DNA of 8,067 nucleotides from an uncultured Methylococcaceae bacterium (lineage in GTDB: Bacteria > Pseudomonadota > Gammaproteobacteria > Methylococcales > Methylococcaceae), in NCBI GenBank assembly GCA_903910005.1, contig CAIVXW010000187.1:1-8067 (forward strand), read 5' to 3'. A model generated the notes under the pieces. The model had not been told where the DNA came from. It did not search any database and was given only the letters and a program-made list of their open reading frames with translations. The translations under genes and the position numbers were made by a program. Every line of letters starts with the position of its first letter. Position 1 is the stretch's first letter. This document shows, piece after piece, positions 6,014 to 8,067 of this stretch.

Positions 6014-8067
6014 ATGACCACGGATTACAAAGCCACACTCAATCTCCCGGCCACCGATTTTCCCATGAAAGCCAACCTGCCCCAGCGTGAGCCGGAACAG
6101 CTCGAACGCTGGCAGCACCAGGCTCTGTACCAGACACTCCGGGCCGCCCGGCAGGGTCAGCCCACCTTCATCCTGCACGATGGCCCGCCCTACGCCAACG
6201 GCGAAATCCACATCGGCCATGCCGTCAACAAAATCCTGAAAGACATGATCGTCAAGGCTAAAAGCCTGTCAGGTTTTGACGCGCCCTACGTGCCGGGCTG
6301 GGATTGTCATGGCCTGCCCATTGAACTGATGGTGGAAAAGAAAATCGGCAAGGCGGGTGTCAAGGTGAGTGCCGACGAGTTCCGTGCCGCCTGCCGCTCC
6401 TACGCCACGGAGCAGGTTGATATCCAGCGGCGTGAATTCGTCCGATTGGGAGTGCTGGCTGACTGGGAGCAGCCGTATCTGACCATGAACTACCACTTTG
6501 AGGCTGACATCATTCGTGCCCTGGGCCGCATCGCCAGCCGGGGGCATCTGGTCAAGGGAGCCAAACCGGTACACTGGTGTACCGATTGCGGGTCTGCCCT
6601 GGCCGAAGCCGAGGTCGAATATGAAGACAAGCGTTCCCTGGCCATTGACGTGCGCTTTGCCGTGATTGATCCGGACGACCTGATCCGGCGTTGCCATACC
6701 GTACCGGCACACAGCGGCCAGGGGCCGCTGTCGGTGGTCATCTGGACGACCACCCCCTGGACGTTGCCAGCCAACCAGGCCGTATGCCTGAACCCCGATT
6801 TTGACTATGTGGTGGTGGAATGTGCCGAATCGAACGAGCGGCTGGTGCTGGCCGATGGTCTGGTCAAGGATGTCATGCACCGGGTCGGCATTGAACACTA
6901 TCGGGTGGTGGCCTACTGCAAGGGTTCTGACCTGGACGGACTCCGGCTGCGGCATCCGTTTTATGAGCGGGACGTCCCGGTGATTACCGGCGACCACGTG
7001 ACCCTGGATGCAGGTACCGGCGCGGTACACACGGCACCGGGGCATGGCCAGGAAGACTATGTAGTCGGCCAGAAGTATGGACTGCCGGTGGATAACCCGG
7101 TCGGTGATGATGGCCGCTTCCTGCCAGCCACGCCGTTATTCGGCGGTGAACACGTCAGCAACGCCAATGCACACGTGGTGGAGGTTTTGCGTGACAACGG
7201 CCAGTTGCTGCATGAAGCCCGGATCGAACACAGCTACCCGCATTGCTGGCGTCACAAGACCCCGGTCATTTTCCGGGCTACGCCGCAGTGGTTCATTGCC
7301 ATGGACAAAAATCATCTGCGCCAGGCGGCCCTGACGGCGATACAACAGGTGCAATGGATTCCCGACTGGGGCCAGGCCCGTATTGAGGGCATGATCGGCA
7401 ACCGGCCTGACTGGTGCATTTCCCGCCAGCGCAACTGGGGTGTCCCGATTGCCCTGTTTCTGCACCGGGAAACCGGCGAACTGCATCCGGACACCGCCCG
7501 CCTGCTGGAACAGGTGGCCCTGAAGGTGGAGCAACAAGGCATTTCGGCCTGGTTTGATTCAGCGGTCGGCGACTGGCTGGGGGCAGAGGAGGCTCCACAC
7601 TATCAAAAACTGCGTGACACCCTGGATGTATGGTTTGATTCCGGCGTCACCCATGCCGCCGTGCTGGAACGACGGGCAGGGCTTCAGTATCCGGCTGACC
7701 TCTACCTGGAAGGCTCCGATCAGCATCGGGGCTGGTTTCAGTCGTCGCTGCTGGCCGCCATTGCCATGAATGGCACGGCACCGTACCGCCAGGTACTGAC
7801 CCACGGCTTCACGGTTGACGCCCAGGGCAAAAAAATGTCCAAGTCCAGGGGCAATGTGGTGGCTCCACAAAAAGTGATGCAAAGTCTGGGGGCCGATGTG
7901 CTGCGTTTGTGGGTAGCGGCCACCGATTACCGGGCCGAAATGACGGTCTCGGATGAAATCCTCAAACGCTCGGCTGACGTATACCGCAGACTGCGTAATA
8001 CCGCCCGCTACCTGCTGGCCAATCTGGCCGGCTTCGACCCGACCTGCCACCTGCTGCCAGCCGCTGA
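6014..8067 (+). CDS. ileS: Isoleucyl-tRNA synthetase, 3' truncated by window end
   Basis: Class I aminoacyl-tRNA synthetase that charges tRNA-Ile and hydrolyses mischarged Val. The frame runs uninterrupted to the window end with 684 complete codons, roughly 73% of the E. coli length (938). The N-terminus MTTDYKATLNLPATDFPM matches E. coli MSDYKSTLNLPETGFPM, fixing the ATG at 6014. The catalytic signature GPPYANGEIHIGH has HIGH at residues 66-69, followed by GWDCHGLPIE. The CP1 editing domain contains the Thr-rich WTTTPWTLPAN and GTGAVHTAPGHGQEDY. DVWFDSG, GSDQHRGWFQSS and KMSKS (607-611) complete the Rossmann core. The rest of the anticodon-binding domain and the C-terminal zinc site lie beyond the window. 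The 37-bp gap after ribF has no recognisable Shine-Dalgarno (see findings). lspA would be the expected next gene. Confidence 0.97.
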   Translation, partial: MTTDYKATLNLPATDFPMKANLPQREPEQLERWQHQALYQTLRAARQGQPTFILHDGPPYANGEIHIGHAVNKILKDMIVKAKSLSGFDAPYVPGWDCHGLPIELMVEKKIGKAGVKVSADEFRAACRSYATEQVDIQRREFVRLGVLADWEQPYLTMNYHFEADIIRALGRIASRGHLVKGAKPVHWCTDCGSALAEAEVEYEDKRSLAIDVRFAVIDPDDLIRRCHTVPAHSGQGPLSVVIWTTTPWTLPANQAVCLNPDFDYVVVECAESNERLVLADGLVKDVMHRVGIEHYRVVAYCKGSDLDGLRLRHPFYERDVPVITGDHVTLDAGTGAVHTAPGHGQEDYVVGQKYGLPVDNPVGDDGRFLPATPLFGGEHVSNANAHVVEVLRDNGQLLHEARIEHSYPHCWRHKTPVIFRATPQWFIAMDKNHLRQAALTAIQQVQWIPDWGQARIEGMIGNRPDWCISRQRNWGVPIALFLHRETGELHPDTARLLEQVALKVEQQGISAWFDSAVGDWLGAEEAPHYQKLRDTLDVWFDSGVTHAAVLERRAGLQYPADLYLEGSDQHRGWFQSSLLAAIAMNGTAPYRQVLTHGFTVDAQGKKMSKSRGNVVAPQKVMQSLGADVLRLWVAATDYRAEMTVSDEILKRSADVYRRLRNTARYLLANLAGFDPTCHLLPAA

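Noticed and set aside
6269..7045. 258-codon open frame on the minus strand opposite ileS
   Set aside because: It lies entirely antisense to a well-conserved synthetase frame, shows no recognisable domain, and is expected from third-position GC bias.
7829..7837. Run of seven A bases followed by TG, a possible slippage site
   Set aside because: It encodes the Lys-Lys-Met of the GKKMSKS motif, the frame continues intact on both sides, and the zero-frame phase is not the classic A-AAA-AAG arrangement.
1..8067. CRISPR array, tRNA, rRNA, insertion sequence or phage genes
   Set aside because: No spaced direct repeats, tRNA-like folds or transposase/integrase motifs were seen, and genes fill nearly the whole window; the largest gap is 105 bp.

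Overview
The window is a run of housekeeping genes from a GC-rich gammaproteobacterium or close relative (an Acidithiobacillia or Chromatiales-like lineage is possible, but the sequence does not settle the genus). The gene order Obg GTPase - proB - [rpsT on the opposite strand] - murJ - ribF - ileS matches the order known from Pseudomonas and other Gammaproteobacteria, and the proteins align by eye with their E. coli counterparts. I see no insertion sequences, tRNA or rRNA genes, CRISPR arrays or signs of recent transfer.

Region 1 (1-2114, + strand): the 3' part of obgE/cgtA, whose first few codons lie upstream of the window, overlaps complete proB by 17 bp. Region 2 (2115-2179): a short convergent gap containing a strong imperfect inverted repeat between the 3' ends of proB and rpsT. 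Region 3 (2180-2464, - strand): rpsT, ribosomal protein S20, which appears to start at TTG as in E. coli and has a readable sigma-70-type promoter. Region 4 (2465-2569): a divergent regulatory gap. Region 5 (2570-8067, + strand): a tightly packed unit of a REC-HATPase response regulator, murJ (lipid II flippase), ribF (FMN/FAD synthesis) and ileS (isoleucyl-tRNA synthetase, truncated by the window end). Spacings are -20, +16 and +37 bp, consistent with one operon.

Most of the window is conventional. The part that departs from the usual arrangement is the two-domain signalling protein at 2570-3493. It is a complete receiver domain joined directly to an RsbW/SpoIIAB-like ATP-binding domain, with no PP2C phosphatase domain between them. 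It sits at the head of an otherwise essential operon and overlaps murJ. In turn, murJ has no ATG or GTG start where homology puts its N-terminus: the best-fitting first codon is CTG at 3474, with TTG at 3399 or 3408 as alternatives. These linked observations (an orphan partner-switch-type regulator and an unusual murJ start coupled to it) are the best leads. I did not find evidence for a wholly new system.
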